Shown: positions 49,439 to 62,843 of the stretch, piece after piece
How positions within the stretch are numbered: the stretch's first letter is position 1
How the letters are laid out: each line of letters starts with the position of its first letter
Assembly: GCA_029216955.1 (NCBI GenBank)
Contig: JANAVB010042310.1
Span: forward strand, 124,001 to 188,000
Direction: 5' to 3'
Length of the DNA: 64,000 nucleotides
Origin: Iris pallida
Lineage: Eukaryota; Streptophyta; Magnoliopsida; Asparagales; Iridaceae
Made by a program: the position numbers and the translations under genes
Notes under the pieces: generated by a model
The model's database searches: none
The model's input: the letters and a program-made list of their open reading frames with translations, nothing else
Told to the model about the DNA's origin: nothing

Positions 49439-50820
49439 CTAGACATAGCATTTCATTGGAAATTTGTCATTGATTGGCATCATTAGCAAATCGCCATTGG
49501 GCTTGGCAAGCCGGTAAGCACCGTTACTATAGACCATCTCTATGACAAAGGGGCCCTCCCACTTGGGTTCGAATTTGCCAGCTGTGTTATAAGTCATGAC
49601 CATTGGCCTTCGAACTGATAGCACAAGGTCGCCAACTTGAAATATCCTATCCTTGACCTTTTTGTTGACGGTTCCAGAAATTTGAGCTTGATATAGCTCA
49701 ATACGCTGCTGAGCTAATAGACGCTTTTCATCCAACGCTTCCAACTTTTGTAGCCGACGGCGTTGGTTGTCTTTGTCTGTCAATTGGTTGGTGACAGCCA
49801 CCCGTAGAGATGGAATCTGAATCTCCAAGGAGAGTACTACTTTGCTTCGATAGACGAGAGAGAACGGTGTGTTGCCAGTCGGTGTCTGAACGGTTGTACG
49901 GTAAGCCCATAAACATTCACCTATCTTTTTATTCCAGTCGCGTTTATTAGATGATATGAACTTCTTGAGTAGCTCAACGATTATCTTGTTGAATGCTTCT
50001 GCTAGCCCGATTACTTCCAAATTATAGTTTGTAGACGCTATATTCTGTATCTGATTTTGTTACAGAATCGATGGAAGGCATGGCTCACAAACTGTGGGCC
50101 GTTATCATTAATAATTCTTCGAGGAACTCCGAAGCTATAGATAACATGGTGTTTAACAAAGGTGATCACGTTCAAGGTTTTCACCTCTGTCTGCGGTATT
50201 GCCTCCTCCTACTTACAAAAGTAGTCAGTAATAGCGAGGATGAACCGATATCCTTTAGAGGATGGAGGACTAATCGGCCCAACGATATTCAATCCCCATG
50301 CTTTGAAGGACCAAACGACCACGGTGGGGTGTAAGAACTCAGAGGGTTGATGGATGAAGTCAGCATGCAGTTGACATATTCGGCACTTCTTAGCGTAATC
50401 AATAGCATCCACCATCATAGTGTGCCAATAGTAGCCCATATGCCATAGTCAGTCCTGTAACCTAGGAACGGGCTAATGAGCTCCGTAAGTACCATCATGC
50501 GCCTCTCGGAGGGCTTCTTTTGCTTTACCATTAGATAAACATCGAATGAGGAGTCTGTCGTACGAACGATGATACAACATTTTAGGAGCTACGTCATAGT
50601 AAAACGGCAGTGACCGTCTTTTGACAGAAACAGCTTCTTTCAGGTCCTCGGGTAGGATTTCATAGACCACATAGTCTATGAACGGGAATTGCCAGTCCCA
50701 AATGTTAACATTTGTATCTGTCTGTACAGAATAGCTCAGACACATGCACAGGTTATTCTTTGGTGAAACCAATTACCAACCTATCACATTGACGAAGTGC
50801 TAGGTCCCGACGGAAGCCGC
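49439..50820 (-). pseudogene. Element H integrase (broken)
   Basis: Minus strand. The N-terminal part (AHDGTYGAH, 50480) and zinc part (KKCRICQLHADF, near 50380) are separated by two stops. The core keeps the second Asp (NDNGPQFVSH, near 50095) and Glu (GLAEAFNK, 50010). The first Asp is replaced by Asn (WGLNIVGPI, near 50295). The C-terminal half from 50020 to the stop at 49439 is open for 193 codons (FSLVYRSKVVLSLEIQIPSL, LDEKRLLAQQRIELYQ, FQVGDLVLSVRRP, FEPKWEGPFVI). This wording is typical of the Tat group. A frame change near 50050 and the missing Asp mean no activity. Confidence 0.87.
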
Positions 50821-50879
50821 TAAAGAAGCGGAGATGCTTGCGAGGGCATCGGCTTCCAGATTCTGTAATTGTGGTACAT

Positions 50880-51758
50880 GTTCTATGAAGAACCCTGTAA
50901 AGGTAGAGATGATGTCGATTGCCACTTGATGGTAGGGACTAGATCCTCATGTCGGAACTCGTATTGGCCTCTCACCTGATTTATTACCAGCTTCGAGTCA
51001 CCATAAGCCTCTAGGTAGTCGACTCCTAACTGCTTAGCGGGCTGGAGTCCGATGATAAGGGCATTATACACGACGACATTGTTGGTGCATAATTCCATGA
51101 GAGAATATGCACAATGAATGACTAGGCCCTCAAAAGTGACCAGAACCACTCCTACTCCTTCAAAAATCTCGTCTTTGGGGCCTGTTCTCGAAGCACCATC
51201 AAAGAACATTCTCCAAACGAGATCTTCCGTGACTGTATTGGACTCTAAAACCTTGTCCAGAATACCATCGTATAGTTTTGAGGTTTCTGGAACAGGATGT
51301 GCCGCCAAGAAATCGGCCAATGCATGACCATTGACGGCCTTCTTTGGGACAAACAACATGTCATTGGGCAATAACAAGATTGCTCATGTGGCTAACCGCA
51401 AGTTTAGCGCTCCTGGCTTCGTCGTGAGGACTATGAGAGGGTTGACACTATAGATGACGTGGATTGTCTGTCTAGCTATATAATGGCACGTCTTTTGGAT
51501 GTCAAAGACTAGAGCAAGACACTCTTTCTCAACAGGATTAGACCGATGTTCGACAATAATCATGGTCCTGCTCGGATAGTATATTGCTTGCTCGTGGCCT
51601 TCGTTTCTTTTCTGGGCTAGTAAGGCATCGAAAGAATGGTCCATGGCCCAGACGTATAATAAAAAGGGCTTTCCTATGACCGAGGCCACCAGGACAGGGG
51701 GTGGTGAGGTACTACTTGATGTCATCGAATGTTTGTTGGCATTCCTTGGTCCAGACAT
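50880..51758 (-). pseudogene. Element H RNase H and archaeal-type second RNase H (broken)
   Basis: 51758-51384 covers the ordinary RNase H (HEQAIYYPSRTM, VEKECLALVFDIQK, LRLAT). 51377-50883 covers a second RNase H with MFFDGASRTG and EAYGDSKLVINQVRGQYE. The Glu-bearing stretch of the second enzyme reads NNVVVYNALIIGL, so the usual acidic residue seems lost. A second RNase H between the first and integrase is the hallmark of the Tat lineage. Confidence 0.85.
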
Positions 51759-52277
51759 AAGAAACTTCCTTCTTCATTAGTTTAGTGAAGGGTTGGCATC
51801 GCTCAAAAAGATTTGCTATAAATCTTTGGATGTATGCCAAATGTCCTTGTTGGCCTCGAAGCTCGTGAAGGTTCTTCAGAGGATCCATATCCTAGATGGC
51901 CTTGGCCTTTTCAGGGTCGATATGGATACCCTTGGCTGTAACGATGAAGCCCAAGAACTTGTCGCTGGAAACCCCCAAGAAAGACTTGGTTGGGTTCATC
52001 TTTAGCTGATGTGCCCACATTAAGTCGAATACCATCCTCATGTCATCCAAATGGTTGGCCTTCCTTCTACTTTTGACGGCAATGTCATCAACATAACATT
52101 ATACCATTTTTCGGAGGTGTTTGCGGAATATAGTGCTCATAGCCCGCTGATATGTCGCCCCGGCGTTCTTCAAACCAAAAGGCATTACTGTGTAACAGTA
52201 GATTCCTTTTGGCATGTGGAATGAAGTGCAATTTTCGTCGTCAGAAAATATTTGGATCTGGTTATAGCCCGAAAACC
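51759..52277 (-). pseudogene. Element H reverse transcriptase, C-terminal part (broken)
   Basis: Minus strand: GYNQIQIFSDDENCTSFHMP, MPFGLKNAGATYQRAMS, catalytic YVDD (52084-52095) preceded by a stop, then LGFIVTAKGIHIDPEK and the thumb. It is cut by solo LTR F1 at 52277, within the conserved D-x-FSGYNQI motif. Confidence 0.87.
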
Positions 52278-55200
52278 AGTCACGAGCCGCACCCGGTTTT
52301 CGGATACGAAGCGTGTCCAAGCCCAGCCTACGCCGCAGTGTCGACGGTAGTACGCTGTCTATATACAAGTCACGGCTACTAGAATCTCATGGTAAACTAT
52401 ATCTCATCCACGTAAAATCATGTCACAAACAAGATCAATAAAAATAAGACATGAACTAAAAGATAATGAATATAACTGAATGTCAAGAATCAGTCACGTC
52501 CGGTGGACACAAATCCACTACCAGTAGACGAAAAAATAGAGAAATATATGGAGTAACTAACTGAATAAAAACTGCTAATCTAGACCACCTCAACTGCAAG
52601 CGCTACGATCTGATGCTAGCTCAAACCTTCTTGTCTGCTCCTGACTCAAATACAGCTAACCTGAAGAGATCATTAGGTCCTTAGAGGACTAGCAAGATAC
52701 CTAAAAATGAGCCTTTCTAACAGTTTATTATGCATGGAGAAAAATACAGAATCAACAAGTAAAACTGAACAATGAATAAATACGAATCTGTACACTGTCT
52801 ACACATAAATAAACTACTGGACGACGACAAGAGAACTCTAGTCAAGATGTTACGGATAACCAAATCGAATACTCAAACCCTCATCCCTAGTGTGGACTCG
52901 CAGGTTTGAACAACTACTAACCCTCGTCCCTAGTGTGTACTCGCAGGTTAGCATCACCCTCGTCCCTAGTGTGGACTCGCAGGTATAAACCATATACTAC
53001 TAACCCTCGTCCCCAGTGTGGACTCGCAGGATAGCATCACCCTCGTCCCTAGTATGGACTCGCAGGTGTGAAACATATACTACTAACCCTCGTCCCTAGT
53101 GTGGACTCGCAGGTTAGCATTACCCTCGTCCCTAGTGTGGACTCGCAGGTGTGGATCAATAACTACTAACCCTCGTCCCTAATGTGGACTCACAGGCTAG
53201 CATAAGACACAAATAACTACTAAACCTCGTCTCTAGTGTGGACTCGCAGGTTAGCTTCAAGATTTCAAGACATGGAGTAAAAGCAGTCCAGTTCACGACT
53301 TCTCGACCCACGACATGACTCAATCAAGGCTCAAAATGAATAAATCCAATAAGACACAAAGCTAACACGGTCTATATAGCAATGATATGAATATACAAGC
53401 AGGATATGAAAGATACATGTCAAAATATGAGAAAAACTGGATATAAATAAAAGACAGTGCATGTAAATAAAGCTGTGTAGAAAGGCAAGGTATACTTGTC
53501 TTTGGTCCTGAGCTGCAGGTACAGACTACAATCCGTATCACGGTCTAAGTAACCTGTTATGAATTTGATAGGATCAATACACATTTTAAGAGTACAACAA
53601 GTCTATCTATTCATTGTTAGGCTTCTAGGTTTATATGCATCTAAGTGTTAGGTGGGTATACTACTTGGTGTTCCCAAATTGTTGATGTACTAGTGCATGA
53701 GGGTTCCTTATAGCCATACACATACACACATCCCAATCCTCCTAATCACAACCTGTGGTCTGCACATAACTGAATATTAGAACACTCTAAGTGAGAATCC
53801 TACCACTAGACCCAATGCCCATATTTGGATACTCCTTCTTGTGTGTCTATACCTTACTGGTAATTCAGATGTGGTGTTCCTGAGTGCTGTAATGCAAGGC
53901 TCCCCCAGGACCCCCTGCTCCCAATATACTCTCAACCTAGAATAGGACTGAGTTAAACCCAACCTAAAGGGGACTGAACAGTAAATTGATACTGTTGACT
54001 GGTTAAGGTAGTGTAGACAAGACTACATACACATCTCTATCTATAAAATGTGGATTATACATGTATTCTCGATGAGGCAGTACAATGGTATTCATGTAGG
54101 CTGTACAGAGCCTTTATAACCCCTAAACTGGTACCATGGTTCCTACCTATATTCAATGTAATGCCATACATAGTGAAGTACAAGTTGACCTGCCACTTAC
54201 CAATATCCTAATTCCTTGTTTCACAGGACAGATGATATATCAATGTCAGACTATTCTAATAGTAATTACAGATACAGTTTCCATATGAGATTAGTCAAAA
54301 GCAATAACATGAACTTAAGGAACCCAGGAAACAACTATATTGGGTTTGTCACTAATCAATCTCAATGAAGAGTCCTGCTACCTGAGAAAAGGGCAGGAAC
54401 CAAGAAATAAGGATGGTATGATGTGGTTGAAGGCTTCACTGAGTTGAAGTACTCTTGATGGAATCATGGACTTGCCCATGGGGCATGCTAAGGGCACATT
54501 GTGTATGACTGCTAGTTTGTCTTTGCTAACTGATATTCCAGGGAGCTGACCTTCATTAAACATAGGTTATACTCCTATTTCTCTAATACTTGTAGAGTCT
54601 TCTCCCATCATTCACAGGTCACCCTATGACTAAGATAGAGTATAGGTAGAGTTCTAGGATGAATTTCCTAGTAGGTCAACCCTCTTTATAATGATGGTTT
54701 CAGAACAAATGTTACCTACAGGTATCCAATTGATACCAGGAAATTCCCTGTAGGTATACTTCCCTTCATGGTTTCAGAATAAGTTTCCTGTATCATACCA
54801 TATGCTGGTATCACACAAGCACTGATACACCAGGCATTCCCTTGATGTTAACTACAGGTGTGTTATGATACCCCTTATTGTGTGTCCTGCTGTCGTACCA
54901 GTTGTTTGATGTAAAACCCTGTTCATCTAATATTAACCCAGGTATCCACAAGAACACTAGTGCACAGATATTTGGGACAAGATGGTAGCCACAACCCATA
55001 CTAGTAGCCCTGCTACTAGTCAGCAAATATAATATAACCAGGGGTACTCAGTCCTACTGTGCAACCTACTCTATGGTTTGCTTACTGCTAGGATGCAGAG
55101 CAGTTGTTGCTAACAGAGGGTGTGCCTATACCATGGTGTGGATTAAAACAGGTTATTGACTACCTGTCAATAGCCTAATGGACAATGGGAAGGGTTCCTG

Positions 55201-55816
55201 TCAACCTTCAAGGGGGTATGGCCTATAGAAGCTGATGTCTGCGGCTACCTATAAGCCAGTAAACTCTCTACTAGGCTTGATGACTCTGGTCTTCCTATGA
55301 TTTGTATCAAATACTTGTTATCACTCTTTAAAACATGATGGGCTACTAGGCTTAAGGAACCTGTATGACAGGAAAGATAAGGGAAGGAAAATTACTCGAT
55401 GAAGAATTCGATGCTCCCTCTGGTGACTCCTCGTATGCAGAGTTTTTAGGGTTTGTAGATCGGTTTGGGGGCTCGGCTACAACCTCACTCTTATATATAT
55501 ACAGCTTGTTTTGTGATAAGCCTGGGGTGATGGAGAGATTTGAGGAAAGATTTAAACTGATTTCATTCTCATCCAGAATCTTTGGTGAGAAGTTGATTTG
55601 AATTCGAGCACAGGGTCGAAAGGAATTTGAATAGGTATTATTTGCACTAAGGGCCCTGTAATGTCTCTATTTACTCCTGGGTCCCTTTAATGATATATTA
55701 AGTAATACACTATATGTATATATACATATCATGACAATTATATATTGGACAATAAAGAAAATGATAAATAATAAATAAAAATATTAGGAGGAAAAAATTT
55801 AGTCAAGGGGTTGACA
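52278..55816 (-). repeat. Solo LTR F1 (gypsy-type), inserted in element H RT
   Basis: 3539 bp from AGTCACGAGCCGC (first base of TG mutated) to GGGGTTGACA, flanked by perfect AAACC duplications (52273-52277 and 55817-55821). RT coding sense continues on both sides. The first 100 bp follow J and F2, and the far end in reverse (TGTCAACCCC) follows F3 (TGTCACCCCC). No coding region was found; frames of 60-80 codons inside it are not conserved. Confidence 0.88.
52873..53258. repeat. Dimeric minisatellite in F1, nine units
   Basis: Nine copies of CCTCGTCCCTAGTGTGGACT plus CGCAGG, separated alternately by about 10 and about 21 variable bases. This makes a higher-order period of about 83 bp for most of the array. 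Confidence 0.88.
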
Positions 55817-57570
55817 AAACCTGTCCATAAAAGACATACGCTCAAAGCCACAGGTATTATCGATCATTACATCCATAATTGGGAGCGAAAACTCGTCTTT
55901 GGAACAAACCGAGTTGAGATCCCTAAAGTCTATGCAGATTCTAATCTTTCCATTCTTCTTGGTGATAGGAACAAAGTTGGCTACCCAATCTGGGTGTGCT
56001 CCTCACAAATAAAGCTACTAGTGATTAGCTTGTTCACCTCAGTTTCAATAGCATCCATAACATCAGGACAAAAATACGGTTGTTGCTGTTCGACCTGTTT
56101 AACGTTTGGCCGAATGTTAAGTTTATGCATTGCAACATGTGGGTCTAATCCCGACATATCCTTATAGCTCTAGGCGAAGACATCGATGTACCCTTGGATA
56201 AGTTATATCAGAGATTCTCTATCTTCCCCTGGCAAACTTTTGCTAATGAAGATGGGCTTAGGCAAAGACTCCTCTCATCGATCAATTTGAACGACCTCGT
56301 CTTCAGTGGAAGGTTCTCGCTGTTCAAACTGCCACTCCCATTGAGATCCCAGTTGCTGAGCTCAGGATTCTTCTTCGAAGAATTCTAGTGTTTGGTCTTC
56401 ATCCTCGACTGGTGATTTGGGGAGATCATATTGACTGATATACCTTCTCAAAGGCCTAACCGATGCTGGTAACGGAGTCCCAGGTCGAGGAATCTGATGA
56501 GTGTGAATGCATCTCGACTTCAACCATTCTAGAGTTGTCGAGGGCATAACATAACCCAACCCTCGACAAGTATATTAATAGTAATCTTGGGGCTTTCCTT
56601 TTGGAGCAGGGAGGTGTAAAGGAAGGCGTCGGCCCTTGCTGTAGTTTATACCTTTGCCCCTGGTCAGGTTATTTTTCATTTTTTGGATGAGGTGCTTGGC
56701 TTAAGCAGTATAACAGTAGATTTATATCTTGTCATTATCGGATTCTGGTTCGACGGGAGTAAGTCTTTGGGGGCATTCTACCCTACCAAAGATGATAGAT
56801 TCCTGGTCTTTCTTTCTTGCTGGAACCACGAAGTAAGCATCTCGGGATGGGACAATTCGTCTTACTATATTAGCGGTTGTTACTTGTCTTTGCAACATAC
56901 CCAAATCGTTATCTAAGACATATATAGCATTCCATTGTGCACAAAAGTAATTCAAAGATAGCTATCTATTAATGAAATAAGAAATTTTATTTCGAAGGAT
57001 TACATCGTCTAAGGAAGGTACCTCAGTATTGGCAGATATATAGTCCCCTAATTCTTCATCAGTGAGAACAGGGACAGCCATGGGAGAAGGTGATGGAGGC
57101 TTTTGCCTTCGCTTGACTACCAGGGGAGCTGAAGACGAAGGATCTCGCGACCTTGGAGCTGCTTCCGGGGCCCTTCATGGCAACTTGACCCTGATAGGTT
57201 CCTGGGTTCCTGCTGGCAACTTGACAGTCATGGGAGTATGAGCCTTTCTCTGAAGCTTGGCTACGAGAGGAGCTGACTTATGAGGAGACTTCTCTTTCAG
57301 TTGGACTCTCAGCGGTTCTTCAGTTACCGTTGCAGTTTTTGCCTCATCATCTGCATCATTGTCATGATCGTCACATGGGACTGGCTTGTACAAATCAGCA
57401 TCGGTGTAGTATGCATCAAATCCTCGGAAAGGATCGATATCAGCAAATTCGGTTTTGATGGTCCCGTCGGTAACCACATACTTCATTGGCTATTGGAGCG
57501 CTGAACCTCTGCACTTTCTGGGGTTCTGAGGTACTGTGCTTTTTTGGTACATTTTGAGTGAAAGCCTCAT
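55817..57570 (-). pseudogene. Element H RT N-terminal part and upstream pol region (broken)
   Basis: Minus strand, read from 57570 down: a frame at 57486-57175 (VVTDGTIKTEFADIDPFRG, DAYYTDAD), basic and Pro-rich linkers, and 56955-56722 (NAIYVLDNDLGMLQRQ). Next come GKGINYSKGRR and GLGYVMPSTTLEW, then IQGYIDVFA and PDVMDAIETEVNKLI. RT starts with ANFVPITKKNGKIR, CIDFRDLNSVCSKDEFSLPI and ERMSFMD, ending at the F1 junction. The sequence is largely collinear with Tat pol. A two-base indel near 55985 and several stops break it. No DSGA protease motif was found, so the protease is lost or lies beyond F3. Confidence 0.8.
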
Positions 57571-58389
57571 TGTCACCCCCAGTTTCTAGAAACAGGAATA
57601 TTTTTGTAATTTTCCACTCTAAAAATTATTTTTAAATTATTTATTTATTTATTGTATTATTTTGGGGATATTTGAATCGGGTTCGAATTTCAACTCATTC
57701 CGAGTTGTTTTGACTTGTTCCGGGGACCCGGGGTAGATTTGACCTTAGCGGGCCCACACACTATTTAGCCATGGCCCACATGTTAGATATTTTGGTTAGA
57801 GACTAGACTAATTATTTTGGTTAATTTTAGTTAGAGATTAGTGGTTTCGGTTTGACTAAACTACCCCCGGCTTAACCCTTTCCTATTTATTAGCTATTTT
57901 AACCATTGGAGGGCAAACTTGTAATTTATCAAATAGGACAAAAGGGGGGAAAACCACTTTGTGGCCGGCCACATAGAGAGGAGTGGGGAGGAGAGAGAAA
58001 AGTCACTTTTTCCATTCTCATCCACTCTTTTCTTCTTCTTCTCCAAAGGGCTCCTTCTCCTTTTGAAGTTTCCATTGATTTCCTTCTCCAAATCAAGGTG
58101 AATCCTTCTCCAAACTTGATTCTTTTCTCATGTAGATTGTGTAGGAACCCATTAGGAATGATTCCCATGGTGGTGTCCCCATTAGAGACCATTTTTGTGT
58201 CCTTTGGACATTTCTAGGGGTGTCCACATGTAGGATTGTGTCCCAATAGGAAAAACCCACTTTTGGACTCATGGATATTGTTTTAATATTGTTTTTGTGT
58301 TGTTTTTATTATTATTCCAGATTTTTGCATGATTTAGAATGAGTTTATTCATGTGTCTTAATGTATCATATTCTTTCTTTTATTAGTTT

Positions 58390-58530
58390 ATATATATGTG
58401 GTTATATATATATATATATATTTTTTTTTTATTCTTTCTTTTATTAGTATATATATATGTGGTTATATATATATATATATATATATATTTCTATATATAT
58501 ATATATAGATGTATATATATATGGCTTATA
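58390..58530. repeat. (TA)n tracts in F3
   Basis: Several TA tracts separated by T-rich words, with a short local duplication of TTATTAG plus TATATATATGTGGT. Confidence 0.9.
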
Positions 58531-59509
58531 TATGCTATTGGGGGAATATTTGTGATGTGTTTGTGTGTGGTTTTGGTCCCTAATGGACAGCCATGGTCGG
58601 CCATGGAAGGGGAGTGTTGGTGTTGGTGTTGGTATGAGTGTTGGTGTTGGTGTTGGTAGTGGTGGTGTTTGTGTGTTTGTTTGTGAGGTAGTTGATGAGT
58701 GTTGTGAGAGTGAAGTAGAGGGAGTTGTGTGGGATTTTGAGAGGCCAAGAGAGGGAGAGGGAGCTGCTGAATTCAGCAGCTAGAGACCCCAAAAACAGCC
58801 CCAAATCAGCCCCCATTTTCCCACTTGACAACCCCCACAAGTTGCCCCACAAATTAGTCCATAAAACCCCTTAAAATCCATCCAAAATTCCTCAAACTTC
58901 CACCCTTCTTAGCCACCATTTCACCTATAGTTAGGCCCACTTTCCAACCCAAAATGACAGCTCCTAATCACCACAAAAATCAGTCCCCCTCACTACAAAA
59001 ATCTGTCCATTTTACCTTTGTGTGTGTGTGAGTGTTGTGAGATGTGTGTGAGTGTTTTGTGAGGTGTTTTGAGTGTAGTTTAGTACCCATAGGTAGCCTA
59101 TTGCCTAAACTAATAGGAAACCTATAGAGAGGCCTATTAGAGTGTGGTATCATGTGAGGAGAGTGGTGTTGGTGAGTGGGGTAATGAAAAGGGTAAATTC
59201 ATGATATAGGTAAGGTAATGGGTAAAGGGTTAACATGTGACGTAAGATGGCCTAGATGCTTAGGATACCCCAATCTCTTGGTAGGTAAACCTTAGATAGG
59301 TTGATGTCTAGCTACCCTAAGGAGCCTAGGCTAGTGCCATGGGTATTGGCGGGGTTTTCTTGGGATTGGGTAAGGTATCGGAATTTACCTTAGAAGGGTA
59401 AATGCTAGTTTTGCCTAGAAATGGGATATTAGTGTTAGAAGTCTAAGTTGGTGTTAGAACTTGATCCCCGTGGTTGGTAATGATCAAATCTGGTACTCTA
59501 AGACTAGTT

Positions 59510-59880
59510 TTGACGTCGGTTGACCGTTTTGACCAAAAGTCAACAAAAGTCAACCGAGAGTCAAACTTAGCCTTTAAGCGACCTGATTTGACCGAAACCA
59601 ACCCAGAGTTGACCAGTTGACTGAAAGTCAATAGTTGGTCAACATTAGACCAGTTTGACCTAGGGTTGACCTAGGGCTGACCTAGAGTTGACCAGAGTTG
59701 ACTTTTTGACCAAAAGTCAACTGTAAGTCAACCGTTGATCCTGATTGACCTAGTTTGACTTGGAATGACTCCCAGTGACCTAGTATGACCTAGTATGAAC
59801 CAGTATGGCCTAGTATGACCAAGTTTGACCTAGATTGACCAGTTTTGACTTAGACTTGCATTCATGACTTGTATTAGTTT
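59510..59880. repeat. TTGACC/AGTCAAC motif array in F3
   Basis: More than 20 TTGAC or GTCAA words, counterpart of 39010-39390 in F2. Confidence 0.75.
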
Positions 59881-60591
59881 CCTTTTCAGTATTTAGTCCT
59901 GTTTGACTCATAGTATCTTATTTTAGGTCTGTGATCACTCTGAGCGTCTGTTCACCCTATCAGCTCAGGACCACAGGCGAGTACATTCACTGATAGTTTT
60001 CATTGTCTTGATATCTACTATATCCGATTCAGTTGTAGTGTTTTACATGATTCCCGACACGACGGTTCACGGACTAGTATACGTCGGATCCAGTCATGAG
60101 ATGTTATTCCTTGTCTCCCTTGGTATATGAGTACGTGATATTTCTGTGTTCTTGTACTTGTATAGACATGGACTTGAGAGTGGGCTGATCACCTGTTTTT
60201 AAGTCCCGTGTCATGACGTGTTATGTCTGGATCCGTGATACTATTCGAGGATGGGGGAATTATTAGGGATTATGTGATCAAAGCCCCATGTCACTATTTT
60301 GCTAGCGCCACCCTCACCTCACGTAGGGTGTAGCAGATACTCCATGTCCATGTTATCCAGGTTGGCCGGCATGACTCTTTCCAGATTTTCATATGATTGT
60401 CGGGCCAAGTGGATAACCCTACCATGATTCCCTAGCCGATCACATATCGCTCATAATTCAAATCATATTTTACATTATTGCTATATCTTATATTCCAATT
60501 CAGCTTTACTTACTGTACTTTTCACCATGCTATGATTCATTTCTCACATGCTCTACCTGCTTTTACTGTACCATATTTTGACTAAGTTCTG

Positions 60592-60654
60592 TTTGAAAGA
60601 AGGGTTACAACCCCGGTCCTTGTTTGGTTTAAGGGTTGTAACTCGGCTTTCAAA
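60592..60654 (+). other. Two-stem hairpin, copy 6 (LTR F3)
   Basis: Inner arms GGTTACAACCC (60603-60613) and GGGTTGTAAC (60633-60642) with the same loop as LTR B. Outer arms TTTGAAAG (60592-60599) and CTTTCAAA (60647-60654) are perfect complements although their sequence differs from the other families. Confidence 0.75.
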
Positions 60655-61269
60655 TGGTTCCCATGTCACTTATATCTTTGTCGTGTATTCCATTATGCTG
60701 TCTCTTATAGTATTTCTCAATTCATATGGAACTGCTGTTGGTGTTTGTACTTGCTCATTTTTCTGACAGGATACCGTTGACAAATTTTACAGATGATTTA
60801 GAGGCTGATTGCCCGACTTACTACGGGATAGAGTCTGATGGACTGGACCTAGATAGTGGCTTAGTGGTAGAGCCACTAGACTTCGCCCACCCGGAGTAGC
60901 CTAGTTAGTTAGGTTTGCCTGGCCTGCGAGCCAGCTAGTTTATTTTCTGTTGTAGTATCTTTATACTTATTATTATTCTGAGACTCTGGATTTTGTGTTA
61001 GCTGTGACTTGTGGATATTTCTGGACTCGTTTCTTGCTTATTCTATCATATCTCTTTTCCATGCTTTCTACCTTAGTTTTGATTTATGTGATTGAGACAG
61101 TATTGCTTTGTTCCTCCGTTCGGAGTGTATATACTGTACAGGTACATTTATCTGTTTAGTCGTAGTATTTACAGACCCTATATACAGCGTTCTACCGCCG
61201 ATACTGCGACGTAGGCTGGACGTAACCGCTTCTCGTGCCCCTAATCAGGGTGCGGGTCGTGACACTCAT

Positions 61270-62050
61270 TAATTACTGCCATTTTGTGGGGCTCGATAAC
61301 TAAAGATTTAATCAGAAATCTCATAAATGAGATTTATTGCAATGAATATGAGGTTCATCCAATTAACTCGAAGCCTTTGACTGACTGCCACTTGGCGTGT
61401 GGGTTTGACCACACATGACCTATAAATTGGGACATTTTTAGGGCACAACTCTCACTTCGTGTCACAGACTATATTCTATCATGATGAGTCTTTTCTTTGG
61501 CAAGCTTGGCAAAACTTATGCCAGTCGGGGATAGAATTGTATGACTCTTTGTTCACAGAAGTTGCAAGCTTGATGGAGGAGCTTTTGAGAAGAACTTTGC
61601 TGACTATGGAAGGAGTTGCCCTTGCGTGTGGAGTGTGCTAGCTGAGCTTTAGTCCGAGACAACACCGAGTGCCAAAATAACGAACACTGGGTTTGGAGTT
61701 GATATACCCAATCCTCATTATGCTGGAAGAGCCACAAGGCGGCATGATATGCCTGATCTGAGACGAGGAAGCGATTCTCTCTGATGAGGAAGTGATTTGC
61801 TCTGACAAGGAAGTGATTCATTCTTGCGCTTCTGTATGCTGCACATTTTATGTCTTGCGCTTTTGTACGCTGAGTAGATCATGTATTGCGCTTTTGTAGG
61901 TTGTATTGCCCTTTTGCATGCCGAGTAGGTAGCTTTGTATAATCATAAACATGGAAATTTTTGTAATAGACTTTTGTAATAATAATTAAATAAATAATCT
62001 CTTTCTTGCATTCTGCTTTGTGTTTCTGAAGTGCGCAGCGGATTCGAGTA
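61270..62050. other. Unassigned element sequence with short repeats
   Basis: Probably the 5' end of element H or another fragment. It holds CCTATAAATTGGGAC (61420), a plus-strand TATA-like site, three copies of GAGGAAGTGATT-type 21-mers (61767-61822), and four copies of TTGCGCTTTTGTA-type words (61834-61920). Short frames on both strands have no recognised domain. Confidence 0.4.
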
Positions 62051-62843
62051 CGCTTTTTATGCTTTTACACTGTTGTTCCTCCTGTCCGTTCCATCAGTAA
62101 GATCTTCGACCGATTCCAGGCTCGTTGCATTCTCGAGGATGAGCGCGATCAGGGGGAGCGTATAAATTAGGAAGATACTGACTATCGTCAGACATAGCAG
62201 TTCCAGACTCTACGGAATAGTATTGCTGACATTCAGTAGACCCTGGCTTATCATCCTACTGGTCCCACTCCGGTTCTTCGCCATCCAGACTTCGATGGAC
62301 CCAGGTTTGAGAATGGTCTGGCTCCACGCTATTTTAACCCTACCGCAGCATACATTGCCCTAGTCGTTCTGCTAATACTAGCGATGATGCGAGTTGATGA
62401 TAATGTTTAGGCTTTTTGGTTACATGTGCCTGTATTTTATGACGATGATGATCGTGTTGTACGTTTAGTTTTTTTTAACGTTTTATTCACTAGTTATGGA
62501 GAGTCTCTTTTAAACTTCCATATTTTATGGTTTTATGTACTTTCATGATTATGCTACTACGTTCTAGTTTTTTCTACCATGTTCTACTTATGCAGTTAGA
62601 CTTATCTATTGTTGGCCATGTTTATTTTTCTATACTTTTAGTATGATGTTATTTTCTTTCTTATATTATTTGTGCTCAAATTTGCGGGGGAGCTTCCATT
62701 TTGTACAAATGACAAAGGGGAAGAAAAGGAGTGTTATACCAAAAACAGCAAACGTGCCAAGTACCAAGTACCAAACGAGAGGTATAATTTTTTTATTTTT
62801 GATATTATTTGGTATAAACTCAAAGTTTGTCAATTATCAAAAC
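62051..62843 (+). other. 3' internal region of an E-type element
   Basis: It precedes a polypurine tract and LTR in the same direction. Fragments such as IFDRFQARCILEDERDQGE suggest decayed coding DNA near 62100, and T-rich untranslated DNA follows. The protein family could not be identified and the left limit is approximate. Confidence 0.45.

Larger units (their letters stand above)
57571..61264 (+). repeat. Solo LTR F3 (gypsy-type)
   Basis: 3694 bp from TGTCACCCCC to GGGTCGTGACA, flanked by perfect CTCAT duplications (57566-57570 and 61265-61269). It is opposite in orientation to F1 and F2. It contains a GTGGCCGGCC block (57961), AT tracts (58390-58530), a GT-rich region, a TTGACC/GGTCAA array (59510-59880) and a strong two-stem hairpin (60592-60654). 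No coding domain. Confidence 0.9.

Noticed and set aside
52873..53258. CRISPR-like array (regular repeats with short spacers)
   Set aside because: Spacers are themselves repeated in two alternating types, lengths are too short, the setting is a plant LTR, and no cas genes exist; it is a minisatellite.
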